Below are positions 23,801 to 32,089 of a DNA stretch of 64,000 nt, one piece after another. The stretch comes from Saccharina japonica (taxonomy: Eukaryota > Sar > Phaeophyceae > Laminariales > Laminariaceae). The first letter of the stretch is position 1. The number at the start of each line of letters is the position of its first letter. The stretch is taken from contig MEHQ01003819.1 of assembly GCA_008828725.1 (NCBI GenBank), positions 784,312 through 848,311 on the forward strand. The letters run 5' to 3'. The translations under genes were made by a program, and so were the position numbers. The notes beneath the pieces were generated by a model, which had not been told where the DNA came from, made no database searches, and saw only the letters and a program-made list of their open reading frames with translations.

Positions 23801-26800
23801 ACCCAGTATAAGACCATCCGAATTACGGCAATACTTCGAGTAGTAGAGGTAAGACCAAAGAAAATCGGCTTGTCGCGAGAAATAAAAAAAAATAGGAATG
23901 TGTATGTCTGATCTTGTTGTGACTATGGAGATAATATATCACTGGAGAGGTAATATTAGAACACGTGGTTGGGCCTGGCACGATCTGACCATGAAGTGGG
24001 CACGCCATTAGACGTGTGCTTGGGAGTCCTAGGACTTTCCGATTTTGTGTGTGTGGAAATGACAGCGGTAGTGTATTCGAGCGTCCCCTTTCGTGCGCAT
24101 GGAAACTGACGTCAGCGGGAAGACAAAAGTCTGGGTGGTTGACAGGGTCAATGCCACTATACATGGTTAGCGACCGTGGGCTACAGCGTACACGAGAGAA
24201 ACATTCATCTAGCGACTGAGAAAAGAGGTCCTCGCAACGAGAAGATGATAAGACAGTCGGCCCACCTAGCGCTACATATTATGGGATCAGTAAATTACAG
24301 TCTTCATCCTCTTGCGTCCCTGGTTGTCCATGTAGACAAGCGAAACGCCTACAAAACCCTGCCTGTACCACTAAGAACTACATGTAAATCTACAGTAGCG
24401 AGCAATCCCACGGTAGGGGTACCACGTTTAAGCTCAATACTTTCTGACCGGTTGTGCTCCTCACGTGAGTAACCACCGGATACTATTGAATTTTACTGGT
24501 ACGTTTGTTTTTGGACTACCGCATTGGAAGGTTTAGTCAGGTCGCGCGAACGAATGTTTCCGAAGCCATGTTTCGGGTGATATACCGAGCTCTTCATGTG
24601 AGGAGCTCAGAAAACCCTGCTGCGCCCCTACCGTGGGATGACTCTAGCGGTAGGTCCTACTGTAACTCCATGAGGCGGGGTACACTAGCGATGCGTGGCA
24701 CGATAAACAGCGTATTTAGTAAAAACAAACTTTGTATGATTGGGGCACCTAAGCGATTGGAACGTCTGGCACCCAATGCCGTCCTAATCCCATTTCGAGT
24801 GGTTAACATATTTTTGCCGTAGGCTGTAGGGTGTTCCGTGAGGCGAAGAAGGCGTGCTGCGATAGGGATCGCGCTTTTTGGCTGAAAGGTTTTCTGAATG
24901 ACGAGGCTCCTTAACCCGAAATTCGTCGGATTTCGTTCTTGTGTTGGACGCGTGCTACGGTAAAGGTAGCACGTTTTGGCTGAAACGTTTTTCTGAACGA
25001 TCGGGCTCCTTAACCCAAGTTCGTCGGAATTTTGTTTTTGTGACGAATAATGTTTCAGAGTACACTTCGGTCATGAGATGTCTCACCCGGCAGCACTTTA
25101 TTTTCCTCAAAAACGTTTTTTTTCGGTGAGGCATGACCCTCCTTAAGTGAGGAGCTCAGGAAAAACATGGTGCACTTCTATCGTAGCATGCGTCGTTGCA
25201 AATATGTTTCGTTAAGAACTTCGGCCATGGGATTGCTCATCGGGTATGATAGCACTTTTATTTTCCCCTAAAATCATTTTTTGGTAACGCGTGCTACGAT
25301 AGAGGTAGCACTTTTTGGCTGAATCGTTTTCTGGAAGATCGGCCTCCTCAACCCAAATTCGTCGGACACCATTTTCGAGACGAATCATGTTTCAGAGTAT
25401 ACTTCGGTCATGATATCTCTCATCCGGCAGCACTTTAGTTTGCCTCCAAAATCATTTTTTCGGTGAGGTATGACGCTCCTTAAGTGACGAGCTCAGAAAA
25501 ATCATTTTTTGGTGTAGGCACAGAGCTCCTTAAGCGACCGCCTCCATAAACATTATGGTGCACCTCTACCGTAGCAAACGTCTAAGGGCCATGGTCAGTT
25601 GTTGGATGCTATACAGACGCGTGCTACGGTAGAGGTAGCACTTTTTGGCTGAATCGTTCTCTGAACGATCGGGCTCCCTAACCCAAAATTCGTCGGACTT
25701 TCATTTTTGTGACGGATAATGTTTCCAGGGTATACTTCGGTCAGGATATTTCTCACCCGGCAGCACTTTTATTTTCCTCAAACATTATTTTTTCAGTGAG
25801 GCATGACGCTCCTTAAGTGAGGAGCTCAGAAAAAACATGGTGCACCTCTATTATCGTAGCATGCGTCTACGGAGTTCCTCAAGCGAGTTTCTTTTCTTTC
25901 AGAGCATCCCTGCGGCGAAAAGGCGCCGAGTGTATTTCAAGTCACAGTCCAATAGACCAGCAACTGAACCATATGTCAGACTACGATTCAGATGCCCGCA
26001 TAGAACAAGAAGCTAAAAAATCAACAGCAACGTTTGAGTCGTATTCAGGACACGCCCTCGAGAAGTACAGGGTACTGCGCTTGCAGGCAGTATTGACGGG
26101 CACACGGCATGTCTATCCTGGCTACCGTTGATATATGGTGCAGCTACACAGCAGTGCCGCAGGCCAGAGAGCGAGAACCGCCACCGCTCAGTGTATCGTT
26201 CGCATCACATGGGACACGGCCCAATAAGTTTCTAAACTATTGTGCATAGCATAGATCCGATACCTATGACATATCTCCCAACGGCTACTCCAAGGAATAC
26301 TATTCCAGAAAGGTGCAGCGCCGTGCCTATCTGCTCTGTGAATGTATCCCGTCTTCTAAATAAATCAATTCGTGGACAAAGAACGGTGTTAGCTGACGGT
26401 ATTACTGAGCTGAATTCCACCACCCCGAACAGACATCTAAAACGCTTTTATACAATATCCCTGCTGTTAACCTGAACTCCCGCTCGCGCTTTCTTCGTGC
26501 TATATATCAGGGAAAACGTTGTGCATCATACGTTCTAGCTACTGATATACTCATGATACACTAAGCCTGTAGATTTGTCGCGCTTTTGATAGCAGCAGTT
26601 GTACGGTATATATTGCATTCGTGTACACATATATTTGTCGCTTGCAGAGGCATCTGGCCGAGAGCTCCGTCGCAGGTTCGCGACCGTTGTGGTCAGAATC
26701 TTGCCGTTGAGGAACGTGGCTCCGAACGAATCGTGGTGCATCAGGCTTGACTTGAAATGCTTCAACCTCGATTGTACGATATGACGGCGGAAACATGTAT

Positions 26801-27732
26801 TACGTGGCATGTATTGTGGTGATATGGCACCCCCTCCGTAGATCCGCACTGAACGCGACATGGGGTTGTTTCTAGATGTACCCACCCCTACCTTGCAGGT
26901 ACTTAGTGCGACGCCGCTCGATTCATGCGCAGCGCTTGTACGGGTTCACTCCATGCTTGCAATGCCTCTCCACCACTTCCCCACCCAGACCTGCCGTTTT
27001 TCCCCAGGTCGTAACGAATCTATAACGGTGAAGGTTACTTTCTTTTATGAAACTGCTAGCCTTGAGAAGGTGCTCATGTTGCCAACACCTTGAGCTTCAG
27101 AAAACATCAAAGCCCAACTCGAGGAACACCTCGTAGCCAAATCATGCGAATAGTACAGAAAAACACTGACCGTACCTCATCGATATATATTAGCTACTCG
27201 GGCGACGAGCCCGTCGGTTGTAAAATAGATTGGCTGCAATTTTCCACCCCCTTCGAAGCACGCCTCCCGTGCAAATTGCTTTAAACGCGGACACGATTTA
27301 GAAACAAACTTGGTAAAAACGCCTCCACGCCCTCCCTACCCTGCCCTCACGTACACTGATCGCTCGTGTATCTGAACGTTTGTGCGGGCGCGAACCTATC
27401 CTTGTTTGGGGACAGGGTACATCCTCTCGGGCAAGAATTCGTCCCGAATGGTCGTCGCCGGCGCCCTGGGAGAGATGCTGATACCCGCTCTTATCGCCGT
27501 GCTTCTGGGGCCCGACGACGGGGAATGGCCGGCTGTGCTTTACGTCGTTTGCGTCGTCATCTCGGTCCTATTGTTGCTTGTATACGGCACCTGCTGCGTC
27601 CTGCTTAAAGGGGCAGGGCGACGCTTCAGCAAGAAGAGGGGGAGCTGTGAACCGCGTCGTTTTACGAGTGGTGGCCGAGAGCCCGCGACTTTGGGCGACG
27701 TGGGCGCAAACACACCCTTGGGTAGACTTTGA
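11655..27732 (+). CDS. Major facilitator superfamily transporter, MFSD4/NaGLT1/FucP-like (7 exons, 5' end missing)
   Basis: This is a polytopic membrane carrier probably moving a sugar or similar small solute. Seven exons join with matching phases: 11655-11845, 12350-12433, 15934-16219, 18013-18520, 22915-23050, 23672-23765 and 27416-27732. They give 538 residues covering about TM3 to TM12. Family-like blocks in order are GFCGGAIDAIGNAG (TM4), ALHFFFSIGALVSPAIVG (TM5), FCFLYIGAEVGFGGWVAV (TM7), LFWSGITVGRLLAMPLA (TM8), SWAALGVVLFGLSMASTFP (TM10) and VVAGALGEMLIPALIAVLL (TM11). A hydrophilic loop of about 140 residues separates TM6 and TM7, longer than usual. TM1-TM2 and the start codon were not recognised upstream, so the gene may extend further, lack this part, or be a pseudogene. 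All introns are GT-AG; the longest are 4394 and 3650 bp. Substrate is not deducible. Confidence 0.88.
11878..12170 (-). mobile_element. MITE-A copy, reverse, degraded
   Basis: This lies in the intron just after the TM3 exon. It shows the reversed MITE-A order: CATGCT..GAGG, GGTGGTCACTTGAGGACCTC, AACCATGGCCTAAATATTC, CGACGATTTG and a degraded end. Confidence 0.65.
12207..12300 (-). mobile_element. MITE-A fragment
   Basis: One MITE-A end (ACACGTGCTACGGTAGAGG) plus about 75 bp of body. The other end is missing just before the TM4 exon. Confidence 0.55.
12350..12433 (+). CDS. MFS transporter exon (TM4)
   Basis: Acceptor GTGCTTGCAG| at 12349, donor ATGCAG|GTCCGT at 12434, both in phase 0. The 28 residues include GFCGGAIDAIGNAG, which matches the G-C/G-x-D-x-x-x-N motif in TM4 of MFSD4/NaGLT1-type carriers. 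Confidence 0.88.
12526..12790 (+). mobile_element. MITE-A copy with CGAC target duplication
   Basis: The left end is GACGCGTGCTACGGCAGAGG; the right end CCTCTATCGTGGCATGGGG is partly mutated. CGAC occurs at 12522-12525 and 12791-12794. It lies in a transporter intron. Confidence 0.8.
13394..14295 (+). mobile_element. hAT-type non-autonomous element, 902 bp, perfect 8-bp TSD
   Basis: Ends CAGTGATGTGAACCGA and TCGGTTCACATCACTG are perfectly inverted and flanked by GCTGTATG at 13386-13393 and 14296-14303. Both sub-terminal zones are packed with AACCGACCG/TCGGTTTTTCGG repeats. The CAGTGATG terminus and 8-bp duplication are classic hAT traits. The interior, including 13600-14100, has no coding region. 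It sits in the transporter intron between TM4 and TM5. Confidence 0.93.
14304..15090. other. Intron interior, no feature recognised
   Basis: AT-rich intron sequence with no exon, TIR or tandem repeat that I could support. Confidence 0.4.
15091..15640 (-). mobile_element. MITE-A copy, reverse, with nested GGGCCC MITE
   Basis: The reversed MITE-A body (CTACGACAGAGGTGCACCTG, AACTGATATTTGAGG, CCGAAGATTTTGGGGTTA) is interrupted in its TTAA motif by the 15294-15576 element. It continues AAGGAGCCCC and decays. Confidence 0.65.
15294..15576 (+). mobile_element. GGGCCC MITE with internal duplication, TTA target
   Basis: The element begins GGGCCCGTTTTAACGAAG and ends CTCGTTAATATGGGCCC, with TTA at 15291-15293 and 15577-15579. 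One arm contains an internal direct duplication of about 80 bp (15305-15382 and 15390-15466), which makes it 283 bp instead of 207. Confidence 0.88.
15934..16219 (+). CDS. MFS transporter exon (TM5-TM6 and start of central loop)
   Basis: Acceptor CCGTCCGCAG| at 15933; donor GCGATAG|GTAAGG at 16220 leaves phase 1. ALHFFFSIGALVSPAIVG forms TM5 and VFVAFGLLAMPASVACCLA TM6, followed by an acidic, Ser-rich stretch that begins the cytoplasmic loop. Confidence 0.9.
16670..16917 (-). mobile_element. MITE-A copy, reverse, complete
   Basis: GACGCATGCTACGATAAAGG to CTACCGCAGCACGCATC. The interior shows GACGAATTTGGGTCAAGGAG and GAAATCTCATGACGGAAGT in reverse order. Confidence 0.8.
17088..17629 (+). mobile_element. 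MITE-A copy with nested GGGCCC MITE
   Basis: The left end is GACGCGTGTTACGGTAGAGG at 17088. The body is cut at CTCCTTAA by the 17154-17360 element and a small foldback relic, then resumes to TACCCTAGCATGCTTTG at about 17629. Confidence 0.7.
17154..17360 (+). mobile_element. GGGCCC MITE, TAA target
   Basis: The 207-bp foldback runs from GGGCCCGAATTAACGAG to TCGTTAAAACGGGCCC, with TAA at 17151-17153 and 17361-17363. Same family and same target motif in MITE-A as at 9172 and 15294. Confidence 0.88.
18013..18520 (+). CDS. MFS transporter exon (central loop and TM7)
   Basis: Acceptor TTTCAATCCGGCAG| at 18012 continues phase 1; donor ATGGCCAG|GTGCGG at 18521 leaves phase 2. The first ~120 residues are a polar Ser/Thr/Gly/Pro-rich loop, unusually long for the family. 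Then comes VSLIALLASFCFLYIGAEVG (TM7), whose GAEVGFGGW motif matches MFSD4/NaGLT1. Confidence 0.9.
18570..18800 (-). mobile_element. MITE-A copy, reverse, degraded
   Basis: Recognisable pieces are TCCTACGATAGAGG, TCCATGGCCTAAGTATGAC, TTTCGATGGTTTTGGCT and TCGTAGCACGCGTC. Confidence 0.55.
18801..19700. other. Intron interior, no gene recognised
   Basis: Imperfect inverted copies of TAGGCTACGCC-like sequence occur near 19020-19080. Nothing else is supportable. Confidence 0.35.
19705..19955 (-). mobile_element. MITE-A copy, reverse
   Basis: GGCATGCTACGGTAGAGG at the left, CGACGATTTGGGGTTAAGG inside, and an eroded right end (TACCTCCTCTATCCTTGC). Confidence 0.7.
20213..20420 (+). repeat. SINE fragment (plus strand)
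   Basis: The body (GACTCCGGATCTGAGTTACG) and A-rich tail match the reverse complement of the SINE at 2156-2483. The tRNA-like head is missing or eroded. Confidence 0.6.
21025..21478. mobile_element. Two abutting MITE-A copies
   Basis: A forward copy starts ACGCGTGCTACGATAGAGG at about 21029 and loses its right half at about 21200. A reverse copy starts GACGCATGCTACTCG there and runs to ATCGTAGCACGCGCC at about 21475. A fragment of another copy follows to about 21605. Confidence 0.6.
21667..21815. repeat. Foldback with GGTATACC-type ends
   Basis: Two ~40-bp arms (ACGCACTTTGAGCCATTTAT and ATAAATGGCTCAAAGTGCGC) are inverted around a ~55-bp loop. The outer sequence GGGCATTAGCCAAAAATAGG resembles the ends of the elements at 54598 and 60763. 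Confidence 0.75.
21929..21980 (+). repeat. Short tandem repeat
   Basis: Two and a half copies of a ~24-bp unit containing CTGTCAACCAGCCGACCG. Confidence 0.75.
22915..23050 (+). CDS. MFS transporter exon (TM8-TM9)
   Basis: Acceptor TTTCTCCCGTGACAG| at 22914 completes the phase 2 codon (AG|C = Ser). Donor GGAAGG|GTGAGT at 23051 is phase 0. LFWSGITVGRLLAMPLAVRF carries the SLFW-x-GR motif of the family, and LISANLLGGLLSSLLLLSA is the next span. Confidence 0.92.
23672..23765 (+). CDS. MFS transporter exon (TM10)
   Basis: Acceptor CCTTTCTGTCAAAAG| at 23671, preceded by a poly-C tract; donor GTGCTG|GTGAGC at 23766, phase 1. The 31 residues include LGVVLFGLSMASTFPLAMSL. Confidence 0.9.
24850..25582 (+). 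mobile_element. MITE-A copy invaded twice by other MITE-A copies
   Basis: The host copy starts GCGTGCTGCGATAGGGAT and ends CTCTACCGTAGCAAACGTC. It contains the complete copy 24947-25194 and a right-truncated copy at about 25273-25500. The host sequence ATCATTTTTTGGT occurs on both sides of the latter. Confidence 0.7.
24947..25194 (+). mobile_element. MITE-A copy, complete, GTTG target duplication
   Basis: The 248-bp element GACGCGTGCTACGG...ATCGTAGCATGCGTC is flanked by GTTG at 24943-24946 and 25195-25198. It is inserted in the TTGTGTTGCAAATATG motif of an older MITE-A. Confidence 0.85.
25616..25867 (+). mobile_element. MITE-A copy, complete
   Basis: GACGCGTGCTACGGTAGAGG to TTATCGTAGCATGCGTC. 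Flanks TACA and TACG agree at three of four positions. This is a good copy for a consensus. Confidence 0.85.
25903..26016 (+). CDS. Exon-like open stretch of unknown origin
   Basis: A strong pyrimidine tract and AG (TTTCTTTTCTTTCAG at 25902) precede 37 codons ending in TAA (reading SIPAAKRRRVYFKSQSN and onward, Arg-rich). It lies in the last transporter intron. It could be a remnant of an unrelated exon or transposase tail; no family is recognised. Confidence 0.2.
   Translation, partial: SIPAAKRRRVYFKSQSNRPATEPYVRLRFRCPHRTRS
26648..26784 (+). CDS. Exon-like stretch, possible alternative terminal exon
   Basis: Acceptor TTGTCGCTTGCAG| at 26647 is followed by a GC-rich frame ending TGA at 26784 (FATVVVRILPL and ESWCIRLDLKCF visible). 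It reads in the same phase (1) as the preceding transporter exon, so skipping to it would give a carrier lacking TM11-TM12. The peptide is not transporter-like. It may be a stray exon. Confidence 0.25.
27416..27732 (+). CDS. MFS transporter last exon (TM11-TM12, C-terminus)
   Basis: Acceptor TTTGGGGACAG| at 27415 resumes phase 1 (SAG|GYILSG). MVVAGALGEMLIPALIAVLL is TM11 and LYVVCVVISVLLLLVYGTCC TM12. A basic, Gly-rich cytoplasmic tail of about 45 residues ends at TGA/TAG-bounded 27732. Confidence 0.92.
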
Positions 27733-29062
27733 ACAATGTTGCACACCATTAGGCGCATCGAACAGAGGGGTTTCGACACTTGGTGGCGTTTGATACAGCA
27801 TTCAACGTACCCTCAACGATAGTATTACGCCCACATCGTGGAGGGGGGGGGGGGGGGGGGTCTCGACTAGCTGTGATAGGTCATGATAAACCTTTGACAT
27901 TACGCTGCTATTACTAGTGCACTGGGTTAGCGGTCTCCTTTCGCTCGAGGAACCCCGTGGCTTCATGTTGATGGAATTCCGTAGTGATTTCCGTACGTTA
28001 GACTGTTGCGCCCCACACAAACAAGAATATGATTCGCGTTTTTAATCGCGAATTAGTCGGAGAGGGCACTGGTTGACTGCAGTGCCTGCTACACACCGTA
28101 GAATCACGAGACGCGGGTGTAACGTTTTAGTTGCTGAGGGGTTGATTTTGACCTCCACGTGTCCCGTCGGTACCTGCATAAATTGTCTGTAAGGCTCCGG
28201 CTCGAAGGCTTAAAAAACATGTTTTCGGTTGCCGGAGAAAAATGCCTTAGTTGCTTGCTTGGGTTGTCTTAAGAGGGACAGAGAAACACATCACCACCAC
28301 TTGTAAATTCTCCGAACATCGACCACTACGTGGGGGAGATCCAGTGCAGACGGCCGAGAACCACGTGCCATTGCTCCAGATACAGACAGCTACGGCAGGC
28401 AGGTTTATAAGGGGTGGTGGGGTAAAAGTTGTGACGGACGGGAGGTAGCGTGGTTAATGCCCTTTATTTTATATATGGTCCGCAGGTGTTGATCGAAGAT
28501 GTAGACTTGCAGGCACTTGGAACGAAACTTATAATCGTGTACATGCTTCGGGCACAAAGGGGACCCCTGTGATGGATGGAACGCGGGATCCCTACAGTAG
28601 ACGAAGGGCGATAGGCACGCAGAAGTGTGGTGCGTTGTCCGCAAACCAGAAGTAACGTTGGCTATCCTGGGCTAACGAGGGGTGGAGGCTTTGTGTGCGG
28701 GCGAAGTGTTACCTCTGTGTTGTCCAGAGCTAAACAGATCATGTGTCCTGGGTGAAAGGGTAATGGAAGTACAATATCGTTAGATGACCACACTCCTACT
28801 TCTTGTCGGAGCAAGCATGCATTCAACTTCATTACAGAGGTACTTCATGCGAAGAAGCTACGATATTCTGTTTGCAGCTTCGAGAAAGCAGCAAGGCGAT
28901 GCGTTAATGGTCAAAGTCCGTTGCTGCGGCCCCCGTCAAGTATCACTGTAGGTTATTGTGTTATATGCAGCTCGACAGGGAGTACGAGCTACGAGCACTG
29001 TTGAATGAGGTCCATATGACGCTACTAAGAATCGGTAAGGTCGCCACCCTGAGTTTAGTTTG
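27733..29062. other. Convergent intergenic spacer, no gene recognised
   Basis: This contains a poly-G run at 27842-27860 and no supportable exon. It presumably includes the 3' UTR of the transporter; no clear polyadenylation signal was identified. Confidence 0.4.
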
Positions 29063-29240
29063 GACGCATGCTACCATAGACGTAGCACTTGTTGGCTGGA
29101 ACGTTTCCGGGGTGCCGCGGCTCCTCAAACCGAGACCGTCGGCATTACATCTTTGTGTTGCAGTAGTTTTCGTTGTTTACCTTTAGGCCAAAGGACATGT
29201 TATTGGGTGGCACTTTTAGTTAGCTCCAAAATCATTTTTG
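29063..29240 (+). mobile_element. MITE-A fragment, right-truncated
   Basis: GACGCATGCTACCATAGACG at the left, followed by the left two thirds of the MITE (GTTGGCTGGAACGTTTCC, TTGTGTTGCAGTAG) up to AAAATCATTTTT. Confidence 0.65.
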
Positions 29241-29577
29241 ACTTCCCACTCTTCCCTTCTTCCCCTCGCTGCCGATTTTGGCATGGCCCATAGCGAGGGG
29301 GGGGGTCTTTCTAGCGAGCAAAGCTAGGCTCACCCTCAAGCGGACCGATACCTTCTTGCTGCTGCGCACCCGCCGCGAAGCGTGTGCAGCGGTAGAGTTG
29401 GATCGGCACTGGTGCGTTAGGCGCAAAAGTTCAGATGCACGGGCCTTTTTGGCCGTCGGTGTAGACAGCAATGTCCATCTCACTTTTGTGCGCGGAGGCA
29501 GACGCCATCAGAAAGGTGGACGGGCACTATGTACACGGCCCTAGGTGTGTTTGCTAGAGGGAGCTGTACTGTCTCAG

Positions 29578-29890
29578 TAACCTGGCTTCGCCATCAAAGG
29601 AGGAGGGAGCGTTTGGCGACGAGCTGTTGTATGGACTGGTCAATCCCTTCAGCGCGAGAAATTTTATTTTCCAGACCAAGCACCCTGAGTGCAACGAGAG
29701 AGAAAACGAGGAGCCGACTGGGAAGGACAACAACGAGAGCGAGTACGGACGGAGCAGGTCGAGTGTGGTCGTGCTAGGACTGGCCAAGTGGCACCGGAGC
29801 GGCGCGCCGGATCACAGCAGCACGCCGCAGCAGCAGCACAGCAGCGCGGAGCAGCCATCCGGAGCACGGACGACATCGACCCGTGACGAA
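29578..29890 (+). CDS. Exon-like open frame of unknown function
   Basis: After an acceptor-like CTGTACTGTCTCAG (29577) a frame stays open for about 130 codons: an acidic segment (FGDELLYGLVNPFSARNF), a polar Asn/Glu-rich part, then a Gln/Ser-rich part. A donor-like GAGCAG|GTCGAG lies at 29758. A similar LFGLVNPFPAK frame occurs at about 30421 inside the neighbouring dispersed repeat, so this may belong to a retroelement or gene family. Confidence 0.3.
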
Positions 29891-29965
29891 CGGACAATCA
29901 TTTTTGTTTTTTTTCGTTTTTTCCCCCTGAATTTCGTTGTTGGGTCTGTGTGGATGACGTCACTG

Positions 29966-30545
29966 GTTTTGTAGAGAGACGCGGCAGAGATGGCGCGGAC
30001 ACCCCGGGTGCCTTCATTGTGGGCCTGATCGTGGAAGACCCCTTCAATGTGGAACGATTCCTAATCAGTGTCGATGTTTATAATGCTGTGCCTAACACAG
30101 ACGTTCAGGATAGATTCGGGCAATTGTCAATTGACGTGATGGCTTTGGTTGGCTGTTCTTTTTCACTGTGTGCCCGCGGACTGTCATTCCGGCAGCACTT
30201 CAGACAGCAGCTGCGTGCTCCATCTTGTTCCCACGCCTACCGTGTGTTTTTGTACAGACAGCACTTCAGACAGTAGTTACGCTGTAGTCGGCAAATTCAT
30301 TGGTAAAGAGTGGGAGGGGGGGGGGGGGGGGATGCTGCTGTAGTCGAATGGAGATTGAGGGCGTGTAGTTCAGCTTTGGACACGCATAACATGCTGTAGG
30401 GATTTTTAGGTGTACCTCTTCGGACTGGTGAATCCTTTCCCTGCTAAGTGTGCGTGTTCTTTAGGATTCTCTGATGGCTCTAGCACTTTTGTGACCACGG
30501 GCTGTGATCTTGCTAGATCAGACTATAGGGATTAGCAACTGAAAC
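29966..30545 (+). repeat. Dispersed repeat of ~590 bp, copy 1
   Basis: It starts CACTGGTTTTGTAGAGAGAC and ends in an (AAC)n-like tail. It is roughly 95% identical to 58133-58740. A frame starting GFVERRGRDGADTPG stays open for about 100 codons in both copies, with VEDPFNVERFLISVDVYNAV in the middle. A poly-G run and a second short frame (LFGLVNPFPAK) follow. The A-rich end suggests a retroposon 3' end; class unknown. Confidence 0.75.
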
Positions 30546-30564
30546 GAGTTTAATGTGAAAACAA

Positions 30565-30650
30565 CAACAATTGGCATAGAGCTCCTCTATTGAGGTGCCT
30601 CAGAAATGGCCTGTATGCAGGGGCACCTCCATCGTGCAGCATGCGTCTTT
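30565..30650 (+). mobile_element. MITE-A fragment (right end)
   Basis: GAGCTCCTCTATTGAGGTG...CCATCGTGCAGCATGCGTC. Confidence 0.6.
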
Positions 30651-31616
30651 CACCCACACGGTCGAGTTGTGGGGCACCTCTTTACATTTTATATATGACC
30701 CTTGCTCGCCGTTTGGAATTCGGCTTTTGTTTTAATGTGAATGGGTTGGAGTAGACCTGGTAGTTTTTTGACGGGTGTTTGTTTTACTCGTTGGTCGGGA
30801 TTTCCCCTGCGAGCTGGTCGTTGGCCGTTGTTAGACCCTTGGTTCTCTTGGATTTCCCTTCAGCCTCGCCACTGCTGCTGTGAAGAGCCAGGGAGGGTGG
30901 TTGATTGGATAATTCCAGGCATGACGGTTACATGCTCTAAAGGGTTACGCGAATTCCGAATCTCGCAATTAACGTAGCCGGCACCGACCTCCTCCCTTGG
31001 GAATGGGGTCGACCCGGATGCAACACACCCTGCAGTTCTAACACCCACAATAACTTCCCACTTGCTCCTGGCCTTCTTCCCGCGCCGGAATGTGTTTTGA
31101 GGGCACACGGAGTTTCGTAACGTGGAGTGCCGGGTCTTGTATAACTGTGCTGTATGTTGACACACACATATAGATATATGGAACACATTATACCAAGTGC
31201 ATGGATATATCGAAACTCATGTACGGTCGCGTGTGAGATGACACGACCGTCGAGACCTGCGAAAAACGCCAAAATAGGAGTTCCGTGACTGCGACCGTTC
31301 GATGCTCCAAACGTACGAACATGGTATGCCAAGCCCTCCCATCTAGCACGAAGTACCCTTTCATCATGTCTCTCGGTAGTTGAGAGTGTAACACACAACC
31401 ACAAGGGACACATATGCATACATGCATAGTTGAGTCCGAGGTCGGAAACTTGCACCAAGGCAAATATCGACACTACAGCAGCATGCCCTAGATCTATAGA
31501 AACATATCCTGCCTTCCCCATGCACCCCAAAAAAACAAGCCAGTTTACTCCAGACCTATGTTTTTCAAGCGCCCATTGCGCTCACGCCACTACGGAGCAC
31601 CCCCCTGATACTGCTG

Positions 31617-32089
31617 GACACGTGACGGTAGAGGTGCACCATGTTTTTGCCTTATAAGGGTGGTCACTTAAGGGACTCTATGCCTCACCCATAAACTGAT
31701 TTTGGAGGAAAATCAAAAGTTCTACCCGATAAACAATCCCATGGCCCAGGTATAGAATGAAAAATGTTGCGACACAAACAGGGGCGTCCAGAAAAAAAAG
31801 AAAACGACACACCACACCCCGAGAGGTCGGAATAGAAAACCGTTGCAACCGTTGTGATCACATGATTAAATAAGAAAATGGAAAAAACAAATCCTTATTT
31901 TCATTTTGTTTCACTCGGTTTTAGTAACCCCCCCCCTAACGAACAAAAAATTATGTGAGATGCCGAAAAACCAAACATCGACCACCCTCGACACAAAAGT
32001 GAATTTGCGACGATTTTGGGTTAAGGCAAGGAGAGCCCCCGTCATTCAGAAAACGATTCAGCCAAAAAAAGGTATACCTCTATTGCAGT
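31617..32089 (-). mobile_element. MITE-A copy, reverse, with nested hAT MITE
   Basis: GACACGTGACGGTAGAGG to CTATTGCAGTACACGTC, with the usual reversed interior, is interrupted at GCGACACAAA by the element 31780-31990. Confidence 0.75.
31780..31990 (+). mobile_element. hAT-type MITE nested in MITE-A
   Basis: AGGGGCGTCCAG to CCACCCTCG, flanked by ACACAAAC (31772-31779) and ACACAAAA (31991-31998), 7 of 8 matching. Confidence 0.88.

Noticed and set aside
29232..29544. Open frames on both strands (about 85 codons each)
   Set aside because: No motif, no consistent splice sites, and the + frame ends in a stop right at the donor-like site.
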